Shown here: positions 9,000-19,861 of the stretch, one piece after another
Position numbering within the stretch: the first letter of the stretch is position 1
How the letters are laid out: every line of letters starts with the position of its first letter
Assembly (NCBI RefSeq): GCF_002925845.1
Contig: NZ_PDNI01000058.1
Span: 1-64,000 of the forward strand
Direction of reading: 5' to 3'
Source of the DNA: Roseovarius nitratireducens
Lineage (GTDB): Bacteria > Pseudomonadota > Alphaproteobacteria > Rhodobacterales > Rhodobacteraceae
Length of the DNA: 64,000 nucleotides
Made by a program: the position numbers and the translations under genes
Notes under the pieces: generated by a model
Databases searched by the model: none
Told to the model about the DNA's origin: nothing
What the model saw: only the letters and a program-made list of their open reading frames with translations

Positions 9000-10369
9000 C
9001 CGGGGGGCCGGGTATGACGCGACAGATGGGGGCAGGCGTGGTGACGGCGAAAACGGTTCTTCTCGCGATGGTGGCGGCCCTCGTTCTTGCAGGTTGCGAA
9101 AAGCGGGAGCCGATCCTGCCCGGCGAGCGCGAAAATATCCGCGAGGTGCTCCAGAGCGAGGCGCGACGCGCACAGGCCGAGGAGACCCCGGTCAACCGCG
9201 CGGCCCCGATCTCGCTGCCCGCGGCGGTGACCAACGCCGACTGGCCGCAACGCCCGGGCTCGCCCGCCACCCGCACCGCGCATCCCGCGCTTTCCACTTC
9301 TCCCGCGCTGGCGTGGTCGGCGGGCATCGGCGCGGGCGATGGCCGCCGCGCGCGCATCACCGCTGATCCCGTGGTGGCGGCGGGCCGCGTCTTTACCCTC
9401 GACGCGCAGACCCGCGTCTCGGCGGTCTCCACGGCGGGAGAGGTGCTGTGGGCCACCGACCTCACACCGCCCAATGACAGCCCCGACAACGCCAGCGGCG
9501 GCGGGCTGGCCTATGGTGACGGGCGCCTTTTCGTCACCTCGGCCTTCGGCACCGTCACCGCGCTCGACGCCGAGACCGGCGCGATGCTCTGGCAGCAGGA
9601 TGTCGACGCGCCGACCACCACCGCGCCCGCGGTCTACGACGGGCTGGTCTACGTGGTGGCGGGCGACGAGGTCGCCTGGGTGCTCGATTCCGAGACGGGG
9701 CGCGTGCGCTGGCAGCTCTCGGGCACGCCCGACATTCACAATGTGCTCGGTGGTCCCGCCCCGGCGATCACCGAGAAATACGCCGTCTTCGCCTTCGGCG
9801 CGGGCGAGGTGCAGGGCGCGTTCCGCAAGGGTGGGCTGCGGCTCTGGGACGCGCAGATCGCGGGCGAGCGCCGCGGCGTGGCGAGCGCGCGTGTCCGCGA
9901 CGTCACCGGCGATCCGCTGGTGGTAGGCGACCGCGTCTACGTGGGCACCCATTCGGGCCGCATGGTGGCGCTCAGCCTCGGCAGCGGCAAACGCCTCTGG
10001 ACCGCGGGCGAGGGGCCGCTCAACCCGATCTGGCCCGCGGGCGGATCGCTGTTCCTGGTGAGCGACCGAAACGAGCTGGTGCGCCTCTCGGACGAGGATG
10101 GCAGCCGTATCTGGAGCCAGCCGCTGCCGCTCTTCACCGCGCGCAAGCCCAAGCGGCAGGCGGGCATCGTCGGCCATTACGGCCCGGTGCTGGCGGGCGG
10201 GCAGCTCGTGCTCGCATCCGCCGACGAGAGGCTGCGCTTCTTCGATCCGGTCTCGGGGCGACTCACCCGCGAGACGGCGCTTCCCGGCGGGGCGGCGAGC
10301 AACCCTGTGGTCGCGGGTGGCACGCTCTACGTCGTGTCCAAGAAGGGTCAGCTTCTCGCTTTCCGTTAG
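8996..10369 (+). CDS. bamB: BamB, outer membrane assembly lipoprotein (beta-propeller)
   Basis: About 457 residues. A signal peptide ends in the lipobox LVLAGC, so the mature protein is a lipoprotein. It is followed by repeated PQQ-like blades of an eight-bladed propeller, seen as recurring motifs such as VVAAGRVFTLD, GLVYVVAGDEV, VGDRVYVGTHSGRM and AGGTLYVVS. BamB supports folding of beta-barrel proteins by the BAM complex. The start is uncertain: the ATG at 8996 overlaps the previous stop (ATGA), while an ATG at 9014 and a GTG near 9038 have purine-rich sequences upstream and would also leave the signal peptide intact. The context (yfgM-like upstream, der downstream) matches other proteobacteria. 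Confidence 0.88.
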   Translation: MTGGPGMTRQMGAGVVTAKTVLLAMVAALVLAGCEKREPILPGERENIREVLQSEARRAQAEETPVNRAAPISLPAAVTNADWPQRPGSPATRTAHPALSTSPALAWSAGIGAGDGRRARITADPVVAAGRVFTLDAQTRVSAVSTAGEVLWATDLTPPNDSPDNASGGGLAYGDGRLFVTSAFGTVTALDAETGAMLWQQDVDAPTTTAPAVYDGLVYVVAGDEVAWVLDSETGRVRWQLSGTPDIHNVLGGPAPAITEKYAVFAFGAGEVQGAFRKGGLRLWDAQIAGERRGVASARVRDVTGDPLVVGDRVYVGTHSGRMVALSLGSGKRLWTAGEGPLNPIWPAGGSLFLVSDRNELVRLSDEDGSRIWSQPLPLFTARKPKRQAGIVGHYGPVLAGGQLVLASADERLRFFDPVSGRLTRETALPGGAASNPVVAGGTLYVVSKKGQLLAFR

Positions 10370-10417
10370 GCCCTCGATCCTGTATCACGCACGCTTGATC
10401 GACAGCGGAGCCGCGTC

Positions 10418-11872
10418 ATGTCCTTTACCCTCGCCATCGTGGGTCGCCCCAACGTGGGCAAATCCACGCTGTTCAACCGTCTCGTAGGCAAGCGCCTCGC
10501 GCTGGTCGATGACACGCCCGGCGTGACCCGCGACCTGCGCGAGGGGGCGGCGCGGCTGGGCGATCTGCGCTTTACCGTGATCGACACCGCCGGGCTCGAG
10601 GACGCCACCGACGACAGCCTCGAAGGAAGGATGCGGCGGCTGACCGAGCGCGCGGTGGAGATGGCCGATGTCTGCCTGTTCGTGATCGACGCGCGCGCGG
10701 GCGTGACGCCGACCGACGAGATCTTCGCCGATATCCTGCGCAAACGCTCGGGCCATGTGATCCTCGCCGCCAACAAGGCCGAGGGCGCGGCCGCCGAGCC
10801 GGGCGTCTACGAGGCCTACGGGCTGGGCCTTGGTGATCCGGTGCAGATTTCGGCCGAGCATGGCGAGGGGATGAACGAGCTTTACGCGCGGCTGATGCCG
10901 CTCTCGGACAGCTTCGACGCGCGGGCCGAGGCCGAGGCGCCCGAGACCGACGTGCCGCTCGACGAGGAAGCCGACCCCGACGACGAGACCGTGCCCGCCT
11001 ATCTCGCGCCGACGCCCGAGCGCCCCTTGCAGGTGGCCGTGGTGGGCCGCCCCAATGCCGGGAAATCAACGCTCATCAACACCATCCTCGGCGAGGAGCG
11101 GCTGCTCACCGGCCCCGAGGCCGGGATCACCCGCGACGCGATCTCGCTCACGCTCGACTGGGACGGGCTGCCGGTGCGGCTCTTCGATACGGCGGGGATG
11201 CGCAAGAAGGCGCGGGTGCAGGACAAGCTGGAAAAGCTGTCGGTTTCGGACGGGTTGCGCGCGGTGAAATTCGCCGAGGTGGTGGTGGTCCTTCTGGATG
11301 CCGCCATCCCCTTCGAGCAGCAGGACCTGCGCATCGCCGACCTGGCCGAGCGCGAGGGCCGCGCCGTGGTGGTGGCCGTCAACAAGTGGGACATCGAAGA
11401 GGACCGGCAGGGCAAGCTGCGCGAGTTGAAGGAGGCGTTCGACCGGCTCCTGCCGCAATTGCGCGGCGCACCCCTGGTCACCGTCTCGGCGCGGACGGGC
11501 AAGGGGCTCGACCGGCTGCGCGACGCGGTGCAAAAGGCCCACGAGGTCTGGAACCGCCGCATCCCCACGGCACAGCTCAACCGCTGGCTGGCGGGCATGG
11601 TCGAGCAACACCCGCCCCCCGCGCCGGGCGGCCGCCGCATCAAGCTGCGCTACATGACGCAGGCCAAGACCCGGCCGCCGGGCTTCGTGGTGATGTGCTC
11701 GCATCCCGACAAGATGCCCGAGAGCTATCGCCGCTACCTCGTCGGCGGCCTGCGTACCGATTTCGACATGCCGGGCACGCCCATCCGCCTGCACCTGCGC
11801 AGCCAGTCCGACAAGAACCCCTACAAGACCCGGAAAAAGCCCGGCCCGTCGCGGCTGCGCAAGCACCTATGA
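10418..11872 (+). CDS. der: GTPase Der (EngA), 50S ribosome assembly
   Basis: A 484-residue double-GTPase needed for maturation of the large ribosomal subunit. The first G domain begins with GRPNVGKST at residue 8 and has the DTPG switch and NKAE. An acidic linker (about 165-195) follows. The second G domain has GRPNAGKST near 210, DTAGMRKK near 258 and NKWD near 325. A C-terminal KH-like domain ends basic. The length is typical of alphaproteobacterial Der. It lies 48 bases after bamB on the same strand and is convergent with the glycosyltransferase gene. Confidence 0.97.
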   Translation: MSFTLAIVGRPNVGKSTLFNRLVGKRLALVDDTPGVTRDLREGAARLGDLRFTVIDTAGLEDATDDSLEGRMRRLTERAVEMADVCLFVIDARAGVTPTDEIFADILRKRSGHVILAANKAEGAAAEPGVYEAYGLGLGDPVQISAEHGEGMNELYARLMPLSDSFDARAEAEAPETDVPLDEEADPDDETVPAYLAPTPERPLQVAVVGRPNAGKSTLINTILGEERLLTGPEAGITRDAISLTLDWDGLPVRLFDTAGMRKKARVQDKLEKLSVSDGLRAVKFAEVVVVLLDAAIPFEQQDLRIADLAEREGRAVVVAVNKWDIEEDRQGKLRELKEAFDRLLPQLRGAPLVTVSARTGKGLDRLRDAVQKAHEVWNRRIPTAQLNRWLAGMVEQHPPPAPGGRRIKLRYMTQAKTRPPGFVVMCSHPDKMPESYRRYLVGGLRTDFDMPGTPIRLHLRSQSDKNPYKTRKKPGPSRLRKHL

Positions 11873-11903
11873 TGCGGTCGGGGCAGGTGGCGGCCTTCCC
11901 CGG

Positions 11904-12932
11904 CTAGCGGCACCCCGACCACAGCGCCTCGTACACCGCGCCGATCCCGTCGGCCTCGCGGGCGACGCTGTAATGGCCCGTGGCCACCTCGCGCGCCGCG
12001 CGCGCCATCGCCGCGTGGCGGGCCGGATCGTCGAGCAACCCCGAGATCGCGCCCACCGCATCCCCGGTCACGATCCCGGCGCGCCCCTGCGCCGAGAACT
12101 CGGCGTAATGCCCGGCATCGGCGGCCACGAACGGCACGCCGCAGGCCATGCCCTCCAGCGGCACCATGCCATAACCCTCGTAGCGCGGCAGTTGCACGAT
12201 CAGGCTCAGTGCGGGCAGCAGCCCGCGCAAATCACCGGGCGCGATCTCGCCCACGAACAGCAACCGCCCGGCCAGCCCCGCCCCGGCGACCTGCGCCTTG
12301 AGCCGGTCGAGAAACGCCGTATCCGCCTTGGCCGCGCGTCCGATCACCAGCGCGGTGAGATCGGGATGGTGCGGCAGCACCTCCAGCATCGTGGCCACGA
12401 ACCGGTCGGTGCCCTTCTCGGGGCGGATGCGCCCGATGGTGGCAATGCCCCGCGCACCGGGATAGCCGGTGGCCCGCCACGCCGCCGCGCGCTCGCGGGC
12501 GGGCGCGAAGCGGTCGCAATCCACCCCGTGGGGCACCACCGCGTGCAGGTGCGGAATTAACTCGCCCGCCGCATCGGTGGTGGCGATCACCGCATCCATC
12601 CGCGAGATGAGCCAGCGCGGCAACGCCGAGTGGCGGCGCTGCGCGGCGGAGGTAAAGACGATGCGGATGGGCAGCCGCAGCACGTCGCGCGCCCAGAGCG
12701 CGGCGCGCATCTCGCTGTTGCGGCGCACATGCCAGATGGTGAACGGCCGTGCCCCCGGGCTCCGCGACAGCCGCCGCGCCTCGGCCCGGCTCACCGGCGC
12801 GGGGCAGCCGGGCAGGGCGACATCCGAGAGCGCCATGTCGTAGCGCTCTGCCTGCACCCGCACCACCCCCGCCGCCGTGGCCGAGACCCCGGTGAAGTTG
12901 CGGTTGAAATTGGTGACGATGAGCTCGGTCAT
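11904..12932 (-). CDS. GT-B glycosyltransferase (family 4-like)
   Basis: A 342-residue glycosyltransferase with a GT-B fold. Its C-terminal half carries the family 4 signatures: GRIRPEKGTDRF near residue 172, and the nucleotide-sugar binding segment EGYGMVPLEGMACGVPF near residue 255, where the two Glu residues form the EX7E motif. The N-terminal half is basic and variable, as expected for the acceptor domain. It is the last gene of a minus-strand set with moaA and the Kdo transferase, which suggests a role in LPS core sugar addition. The sugar donor and acceptor are not evident. It is cytoplasmic or membrane-associated, with no TM segment. Confidence 0.85.
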   Translation of the reverse strand: MTELIVTNFNRNFTGVSATAAGVVRVQAERYDMALSDVALPGCPAPVSRAEARRLSRSPGARPFTIWHVRRNSEMRAALWARDVLRLPIRIVFTSAAQRRHSALPRWLISRMDAVIATTDAAGELIPHLHAVVPHGVDCDRFAPARERAAAWRATGYPGARGIATIGRIRPEKGTDRFVATMLEVLPHHPDLTALVIGRAAKADTAFLDRLKAQVAGAGLAGRLLFVGEIAPGDLRGLLPALSLIVQLPRYEGYGMVPLEGMACGVPFVAADAGHYAEFSAQGRAGIVTGDAVGAISGLLDDPARHAAMARAAREVATGHYSVAREADGIGAVYEALWSGCR

Positions 12933-12940
12933 GGGCGGTA

Positions 12941-12970
12941 GGATCCGGATATTTCCGGCAAGATGAAGCG
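12941..12970 (+). repeat. Dispersed short repeat, copy 1 (CCGG-ATATTT-GGCAAGATGAAGC)
   Basis: Lies between the Kdo transferase and glycosyltransferase genes. It shares the core CCGGATATTT, then GGCAAGATGAAGC, with copies near 21121, 49871 and (3' part only) 27103. Similar sequences are, from memory, common in intergenic spaces of Rhodobacteraceae genomes. Confidence 0.6.
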
Positions 12971-12975
12971 AGGCG

Positions 12976-14271
12976 TCATGACGCGCCCTCCAGCCCCAGC
13001 GCGGCGGTCAGGTCGGCGGTGAGCGTGTCCAGTGCGCCCGCGTCCCCGGCGACGAACCCGCGTGCGGCGTCGCGCATCGCGTCGAGCCGGTCGGACGCGC
13101 CCAGGAGCCGCGAAAGCGACACCGCGAGCGCCGCCCCGTCCGTGACCTCTTCGCCCGCCCCGGCGGCATCGAGCGCGGGGTAGATTTCGGCGAAATTGGC
13201 ATAGAGCGGCCCGTGCAGGATGGCCGAGCCGGCATGGGCGGGCTCATAGGGCGTGTGACCCCCCACCGCCGTGAACGACCCGCACAGGCAGGTGACGGGG
13301 CAGAGCGCATACCAAAGCCCCATCTCGCCCAGCGTGTCGGCGAGATAGACCTGCGTCTCCGGCGCGGGCACGGCCCCGATGGCGCGGCGCGCGCCGGTGA
13401 ACCCCCGCTCCGCGATCAGCACCTCCAGGTCCGGGCCGCGCTCGGGGTGGCGCGGCGCGAGGATCAGCAATGCCTCGGGCAGATGCGCCAGCAGGCGGCG
13501 ATGCGCGTCGAGCACGATCTCCTCCTCGCCCGGATGGGTCGAGGCGGCGAGCCAGACCGCGCGGTTGCCGATCTGCCCGGCCAGCGCCGCGCGCTCGATC
13601 TCGTCCACCGGCAGTGCGCCCGACAGCGCCTTGAGGTTCGGCCCCTGCCGCGCCCGATCGAGCCCGAGCGCGCGCAGGTTGGCCTCGGTGCGGGCGTCCT
13701 GGCAGTGGATCAGGCGGAAATGGCCCAACAGGTGGCGCGCGGTGCGCGCCGCGCGCGCCCACCCGCGCGCCGAGCGGTCCGACAGCCGCGCGTTCACCAG
13801 CGCCAGCGGCACGCCAGCGCCCGCGCTCTCGCGCAGCATTTGCGGCCACAGCTCGCTTTCCACGAAAACGCCCGCATCGGGCCGCCAATGGCGCAGGAAC
13901 CGGCGCAGCGCAGGCCGCGTGTCGAGCGGCGCGAACTGGTGCCGGCTGCGCGGCGGCAGGCGGCGGGCAAGCATCTCGGCCGAGGTGGCGGTGCCCGAGG
14001 TGATCAGGAATTCGGTCTCCGGCTGCGCGCGGCCCCATTGCGCGATGAGCGGCAGGACCGAGGCGCTCTCGCCCACCGAGGCGGCGTGGAACCAGACCAG
14101 CCGCCCCTCGGGCCGGGGCAGGGTGGCGTGACCCATCCGCTCTTGCCAGCGCGCCGGGTCGGTGCCGTGGGCTGCGAGCTTGCGCCGCACGCGGGCGTAG
14201 GCCACTGGCCCCATGAGGTCGGCCGCCGCGCCGTAGAGCCGCAGCGGCAGGGGCGCATTGCCGCGGCGCAT
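12976..14271 (-). CDS. waaA: 3-deoxy-D-manno-octulosonic acid (Kdo) transferase
   Basis: A 431-residue inner-membrane-associated glycosyltransferase that adds Kdo to lipid A precursors. The Glycos_transf_N domain is seen in WFHAASVGESASVLPL near residue 55, with GTATSAEML near 92 and ESELWPQML near 137. The C-terminal GT-B half contains CLCGSFTAVGGHTPYEPA near 335, the family's sugar-nucleotide binding region. The length matches WaaA/KdtA (about 425 aa). The start codon shares one base with the moaA stop (TGATG). Whether it is mono- or bifunctional cannot be read from the sequence. Confidence 0.93.
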   Translation of the reverse strand: MRRGNAPLPLRLYGAAADLMGPVAYARVRRKLAAHGTDPARWQERMGHATLPRPEGRLVWFHAASVGESASVLPLIAQWGRAQPETEFLITSGTATSAEMLARRLPPRSRHQFAPLDTRPALRRFLRHWRPDAGVFVESELWPQMLRESAGAGVPLALVNARLSDRSARGWARAARTARHLLGHFRLIHCQDARTEANLRALGLDRARQGPNLKALSGALPVDEIERAALAGQIGNRAVWLAASTHPGEEEIVLDAHRRLLAHLPEALLILAPRHPERGPDLEVLIAERGFTGARRAIGAVPAPETQVYLADTLGEMGLWYALCPVTCLCGSFTAVGGHTPYEPAHAGSAILHGPLYANFAEIYPALDAAGAGEEVTDGAALAVSLSRLLGASDRLDAMRDAARGFVAGDAGALDTLTADLTAALGLEGAS

Positions 14272-15278
14272 CAGCCGCCGGTATGGCTCATGTGGCGCGA
14301 CATGCGGCCCTCGACCGACTGGCGCGAATAGTCGAAATCGTGGCCCTTGGGCTTCATCGCGATGGCCGCGCGGATCGCCTCTTCCAGCGGCGCGTCATCG
14401 CCGGGATGGTTGCGCAGCGCCGGGCGCAGGTCGGCCATGTCCTCCTGCCCGAGGCACATGTAAAGCTCGCCGGTGCAGGTCAGCCGCACGCGGTTGCAGC
14501 TTTCGCAGAAATTATGGGTGAGCGGCGTGATGAAGCCGATCTTCTGCCCGGTTTCCTCCAGCCGCACGTAGCGCGCCGGGCCGCCCGAGCGTTCGTCCAG
14601 ATCGGCGAGCGTGTATTCCTCGGCCAGCCGGGCGCGCAGGTCGCTCAGCTTCCAGTATTGGTCGAGCCGGTCCTCGTTGCCGATATCGCCCATCGGCATG
14701 ACCTCGATGAAGGTGAGATCCATGTCGCGGCTCTTGCACCACTCGACCAGCGTGAACAGCTCGTCCTCGTTGAAGCCCTTGAGCGCCACGGTGTTGATCT
14801 TGACGCGCAGCCCGGCGGCCTGCGCGGCGTCGATCCCCTTGAGCACCTGCGGCAGGCGGCCCCAGCGGGTGATGTCGGCGAATTTCGTCTCGTCGAGCGT
14901 GTCGAGCGAGATGTTCACCCGCCGCACGCCCGCAGCATAAAGGTCATCCGCGAACCGCCCGAGTTGCGAGCCATTGGTGGTCAGCGTCAACTCCTTCAGC
15001 GCGCCCGATTCCAGATGTCGGGTCATGGCGTTGAAGAAGGTCATGATCCCCTTGCGCACCAGCGGCTCGCCGCCGGTGATGCGCAGCTTTTCGACGCCGA
15101 GGCGCACGAAGGTCGAGCACATGCGGTCAAGCTCTTCCAGCGTCAGCAGTTCCTTCTTGGGCAAGAAGGTCATGTTCTCCGACATGCAGTAGACGCAGCG
15201 AAAATCGCAGCGGTCGGTGACAGAGACGCGCAGGTAGGAGATGGCGCGCTGGAACGGATCTATCAGAGGAACGGTCAT
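14271..15278 (-). CDS. moaA: GTP 3',8-cyclase MoaA (molybdopterin biosynthesis)
   Basis: A 335-residue radical SAM enzyme that, with MoaC, turns GTP into cyclic pyranopterin monophosphate in molybdenum cofactor synthesis. The N-terminal 4Fe-4S site is CDFRCVYC near residue 24, with the GGEPLV SAM-binding motif near 70. The C-terminal cluster is [13 protein letters not shown] near 262. The protein ends in a short peptide after the second cluster and lacks the usual terminal Gly-Gly exactly at the end (it ends HTGG), which agrees with the conserved MoaA tail. It leads the minus-strand set with waaA. No other mo- genes are nearby except a distant DUF2478 gene at 53123. Confidence 0.96.
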   Translation of the reverse strand: MTVPLIDPFQRAISYLRVSVTDRCDFRCVYCMSENMTFLPKKELLTLEELDRMCSTFVRLGVEKLRITGGEPLVRKGIMTFFNAMTRHLESGALKELTLTTNGSQLGRFADDLYAAGVRRVNISLDTLDETKFADITRWGRLPQVLKGIDAAQAAGLRVKINTVALKGFNEDELFTLVEWCKSRDMDLTFIEVMPMGDIGNEDRLDQYWKLSDLRARLAEEYTLADLDERSGGPARYVRLEETGQKIGFITPLTHNFCESCNRVRLTCTGELYMCLGQEDMADLRPALRNHPGDDAPLEEAIRAAIAMKPKGHDFDYSRQSVEGRMSRHMSHTGG

Positions 15279-15363
15279 GTCGGGAAACTAGGCCCCGGCG
15301 CGACGCGGGGCAAGGGGCATCTTGCGTGTTGCGGGGTGCGGTCGCGGCGGTTACGCTGATCCC

Positions 15364-15771
15364 ATGTCGGGAATGGTGCGTGTCGTGCTGGTTTGTCTGC
15401 TTGCCGGGGGCTGTGCGCTCCTCGGGCCGACAGAGATATCCACCGACCCGCCGCCCGCCCCACCGTCCGAAACCGCGGAAGACGAGACCGCCACGCCCCA
15501 AGACGCGCCCGCTACCTCCATGCTGCCCGCGACGACCGTCGCCTCGCTCGGCAATGTGACCCACCCGGGGCTGTGGATGCGCACCCCGCTCGTCACGTCC
15601 CCGATGCGCGGGCGGGTGAGCGACCCGCGCACCGGGCGCGCGGTGGTGCTCGATCTCATCCCGCTCGATGCGGAGCCGGGGGCGGGAAGCCGGATGTCGC
15701 TCGCGGCTTACCAACAGCTTAACCTGCCGCTCACCGCCCTGCCGGAATTGCGCGTCGAACCTGCAGGTTGA
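15364..15771 (+). CDS. Predicted small lipoprotein
   Basis: A 135-residue protein with a signal peptide ending in the lipobox LAGGC at residues 14-18. A Pro/Thr/Glu-rich linker follows, then a short C-terminal domain beginning TVASLG and ending LPLTALPELRVEP. I recognise the pattern from a small Rhodobacteraceae lipoprotein family that databases often label D-galactarate dehydratase; that label is almost certainly wrong for a protein of this size. Function is unknown. I start at the ATG at 15364, which puts the lipobox in place. It is divergent from moaA and convergent with glmS. Confidence 0.65.
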   Translation: MSGMVRVVLVCLLAGGCALLGPTEISTDPPPAPPSETAEDETATPQDAPATSMLPATTVASLGNVTHPGLWMRTPLVTSPMRGRVSDPRTGRAVVLDLIPLDAEPGAGSRMSLAAYQQLNLPLTALPELRVEPAG

Positions 15772-15789
15772 GCGTTTGAACCGTGAGGT

Positions 15790-17612
<1,823 letters not shown>

Positions 17613-17613
<1 letters not shown>

Positions 17614-18968
17614 CAGCGTTCTCCCTCGTTGCGAGTGTCTTTCGCCGCGCGCAGTCGCGCGAAGAGCCGCGCGGCAAAGCCGGGCTTGACCTCTTGCCGC
17701 GCCCGCGCCACGGCGAGCGCGCCGGCCTCGACATCGCGGGTGATCACCGAGCCCGAGCCCGTCATCGCCCCGTCGCCCACGCGCACCGGCGCGACGAGCA
17801 TCGTATCCGAGCCGATGAACACATCCGCGCCGATGGTGGTGCGATGCTTGTTCACCCCGTCGTAGTTACAGGTAATCGTGCCCGCGCCGATATTGGTGTT
17901 CGCGCCGATCGCGGCATCGCCGATATAGCTCAGGTGGTTGACCTTGGCCCCCTCGTCGAGGATCGCGTTCTTGACCTCGACGAAATTGCCGATGCGCACG
18001 TCCTCGGCCAGTTCGGTGCCGGGGCGCAGACGGGCATAAGGCCCCACCACCGCGCCGCGCGAGACGTGACAGCCCTCGAGATGCGAGAACGCCCGGATAT
18101 GCGCGCCGGACTCGACCGTAACGCCGGGGCCGAACACCACGTAAGGCTCGATCACCGTGTCGCGGCCCACCACCGTATCGCGGGCGAAATGCACCGTCTC
18201 GGGTGCGGTGAGGGTGATGCCTGTCTCCAGCGCCTCGGCGCGGGTGCGCGCTTGGAAGGCGGCCTCGGCGGCGGCAAGCTCGGTGCGGGAGTTGACGCCC
18301 AGCGTCTCGGACTCGTCGCAGGTGACGGCGGTGGCCTTGAGGCCCCGCGCACGGGCGATGCCAACGATATCGGTGAGGTAGTATTCCCCGGCGGCGTTGT
18401 CCCGGCCCACTTCGGCGACCAGGTCGAAGAGCAGGCCCGCGGGCGCCATCACCACGCCGCTGTTGCACAGCCCGATGGCGCGTTCGCTGTCGCTGGCGTC
18501 CTTGAATTCGACGATGCGGATAAGGCTCTCGCCCTGCATCACCAGCCGCCCGTAACGGCCCGGCTCTTCGGGGGCAAAGCCCAGCACGACGATGTCGTGA
18601 TGGCGCCGCGCCTCCATCATCCGCCCGAGCGTCTCGGGGCGGATAAAGGGCGTGTCGCCATAGAGCACCAACGCGTCGCCGTCGAAATCGCCGAGCGTGT
18701 CCGCAGCCTGCGCCACCGCATGGGCAGTGCCGCGCTGTTCGGCCTGGATCACCACTTGCGCCACGCTGTCATGCGCGGCCAGCGCAGCGCGCACCGCGTC
18801 CGCGCCATGCCCCGCCACCACCACCGTGCGTGCAGGGTCAAGCGCCTCTCCTGCCGCGATGGCATGGACGAGCAGCGGCGCGCCCGCCACCTCGTGCAGA
18901 ACCTTGGGCTGGTCCGAGTGCATTCTCGTGCCCTTTCCGGCGGCGAGAACGATCAGGGCAACGGACAT
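17613..18968 (-). CDS. glmU: Bifunctional UDP-N-acetylglucosamine pyrophosphorylase / glucosamine-1-phosphate acetyltransferase
   Basis: A 451-residue cytoplasmic enzyme that makes UDP-GlcNAc for cell wall and LPS. The N-terminal nucleotidyltransferase domain has LAAGKGTRMHS near residue 7 and the substrate loop EQRGTAHAV near 77. The C-terminal left-handed beta-helix shows hexapeptide repeats (GPGVTVESGAHI onward), with the acetyltransferase region HLSYIGDAAIGANTNIGAG near 345. It is the first gene of the glmU-glmS operon and is divergent from gph. Confidence 0.97.
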
Positions 18969-19003
18969 GTTTCAATCTCTTTTCCGGTGACAACGTCTGC
19001 GTC

Positions 19004-19031
19004 GTTCTAGACATTCCGCAAAGTCGCGCAA
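19004..19031 (-). promoter_or_regulatory. Candidate sigma-70-like promoter for glmUS
   Basis: On the minus strand, TTGCGC (19031-19026) is followed after 16 bases by TAGAAC (19009-19004), about 35 bases before the glmU start codon. Both hexamers are imperfect and the call is tentative. Confidence 0.3.
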
Positions 19032-19114
19032 GGGCGGGGCCAGTAAAACCTTGTGACCGTTCGGTGACAGCGCTAAGCGGTTTCCTGCCGGAACACGCAC
19101 GATAAGGGGGCGCG

Positions 19115-19780
19115 ATGCGCACCGTGGTCTTCGATCTCGACGGCACGCTGGCCGATACCAGCGGCGATCTCATCGCCGCCGCCAATGCCTGTTTTCGCGG
19201 AATGGGCGTGGCGGATTTGCTGTGCCCCTCGCGCGACGTGGGGGTGGCGCTGCGCGGTGGGCGGGCGATGCTGCGGTTGGGCATGGAGCGGCTCGGGCGC
19301 GGTGGAGACGAGGCCGAGATCGACCGGCAATATCCCCTGCTTCTGGCCGCCTACGAGGGCGCGATCGACCGGCACACGCGGCTCTATCCCGGTGCGATGG
19401 CGGCGGTGGAGGGCTTGCGCGACGCGGGCTACCGCGTGGCCATTTGCACCAACAAGCCCGAGGCGCTGGCGCGGCTTCTGCTGGAGAGGATGGGCGTGCT
19501 CGACCGGTTTCACGCGCTTACCGGGGCCGATACGCTGCCGGTGCGCAAGCCCGACCCCGAGCACCTGCGCGAGACCGTGCGCCGCGCGGGCGGCGATCCG
19601 GTGCGTGCGCTTCTGGTGGGCGACAGCGACACCGACCGCGACACGGCACGCGCCGCAGGCGTGCCGTCGGTGCTGGTGGGGTTCGGGCCGTCGGGTGCGG
19701 ACATGGCCGCGCTCTCGCCCGAGGCCATCATCGACCATTTCGACGAGCTTCCTGCCGCGGTGGCGCGGCTCATCGGCTGA
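19115..19780 (+). CDS. gph: Phosphoglycolate phosphatase-like HAD hydrolase
   Basis: A 221-residue HAD phosphatase. Motif I is FDLDGTLADT at residue 5, with a helical cap domain in between. Motif II lies in CTNKPEA near 112, Lys of motif III in VRKPDPEHL near 146, and motif IV in GDSDTDRDTA near 171. It most resembles Gph, which dephosphorylates 2-phosphoglycolate formed from oxidative DNA ends or photorespiration. The close spacing of gph-like genes to glmUS on the opposite strand is common in Rhodobacteraceae. Substrate specificity is inferred from family resemblance only. Confidence 0.87.
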   Translation: MRTVVFDLDGTLADTSGDLIAAANACFRGMGVADLLCPSRDVGVALRGGRAMLRLGMERLGRGGDEAEIDRQYPLLLAAYEGAIDRHTRLYPGAMAAVEGLRDAGYRVAICTNKPEALARLLLERMGVLDRFHALTGADTLPVRKPDPEHLRETVRRAGGDPVRALLVGDSDTDRDTARAAGVPSVLVGFGPSGADMAALSPEAIIDHFDELPAAVARLIG

Positions 19781-19861
19781 GCGCGGGGCGCGGTTTCGGC
19801 TTTCGTGAAAGAGCGGCGACGGGCCATTGACGCAAGGCCCGGCGCACGCCAAAACCGGTGT

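Noticed and set aside
11876-11920. GGTCGGGG...CCCCGACC inverted repeat between der and the glycosyltransferase
   Set aside because: The loop of about 29 bases and its position partly inside the coding region make it an unlikely terminator.
13213-14331. Plus-strand frame of over 370 codons opposite the Kdo transferase gene
   Set aside because: An Arg/Gln/His-rich antisense shadow typical of GC-rich genes; the minus-strand gene has clear family motifs.
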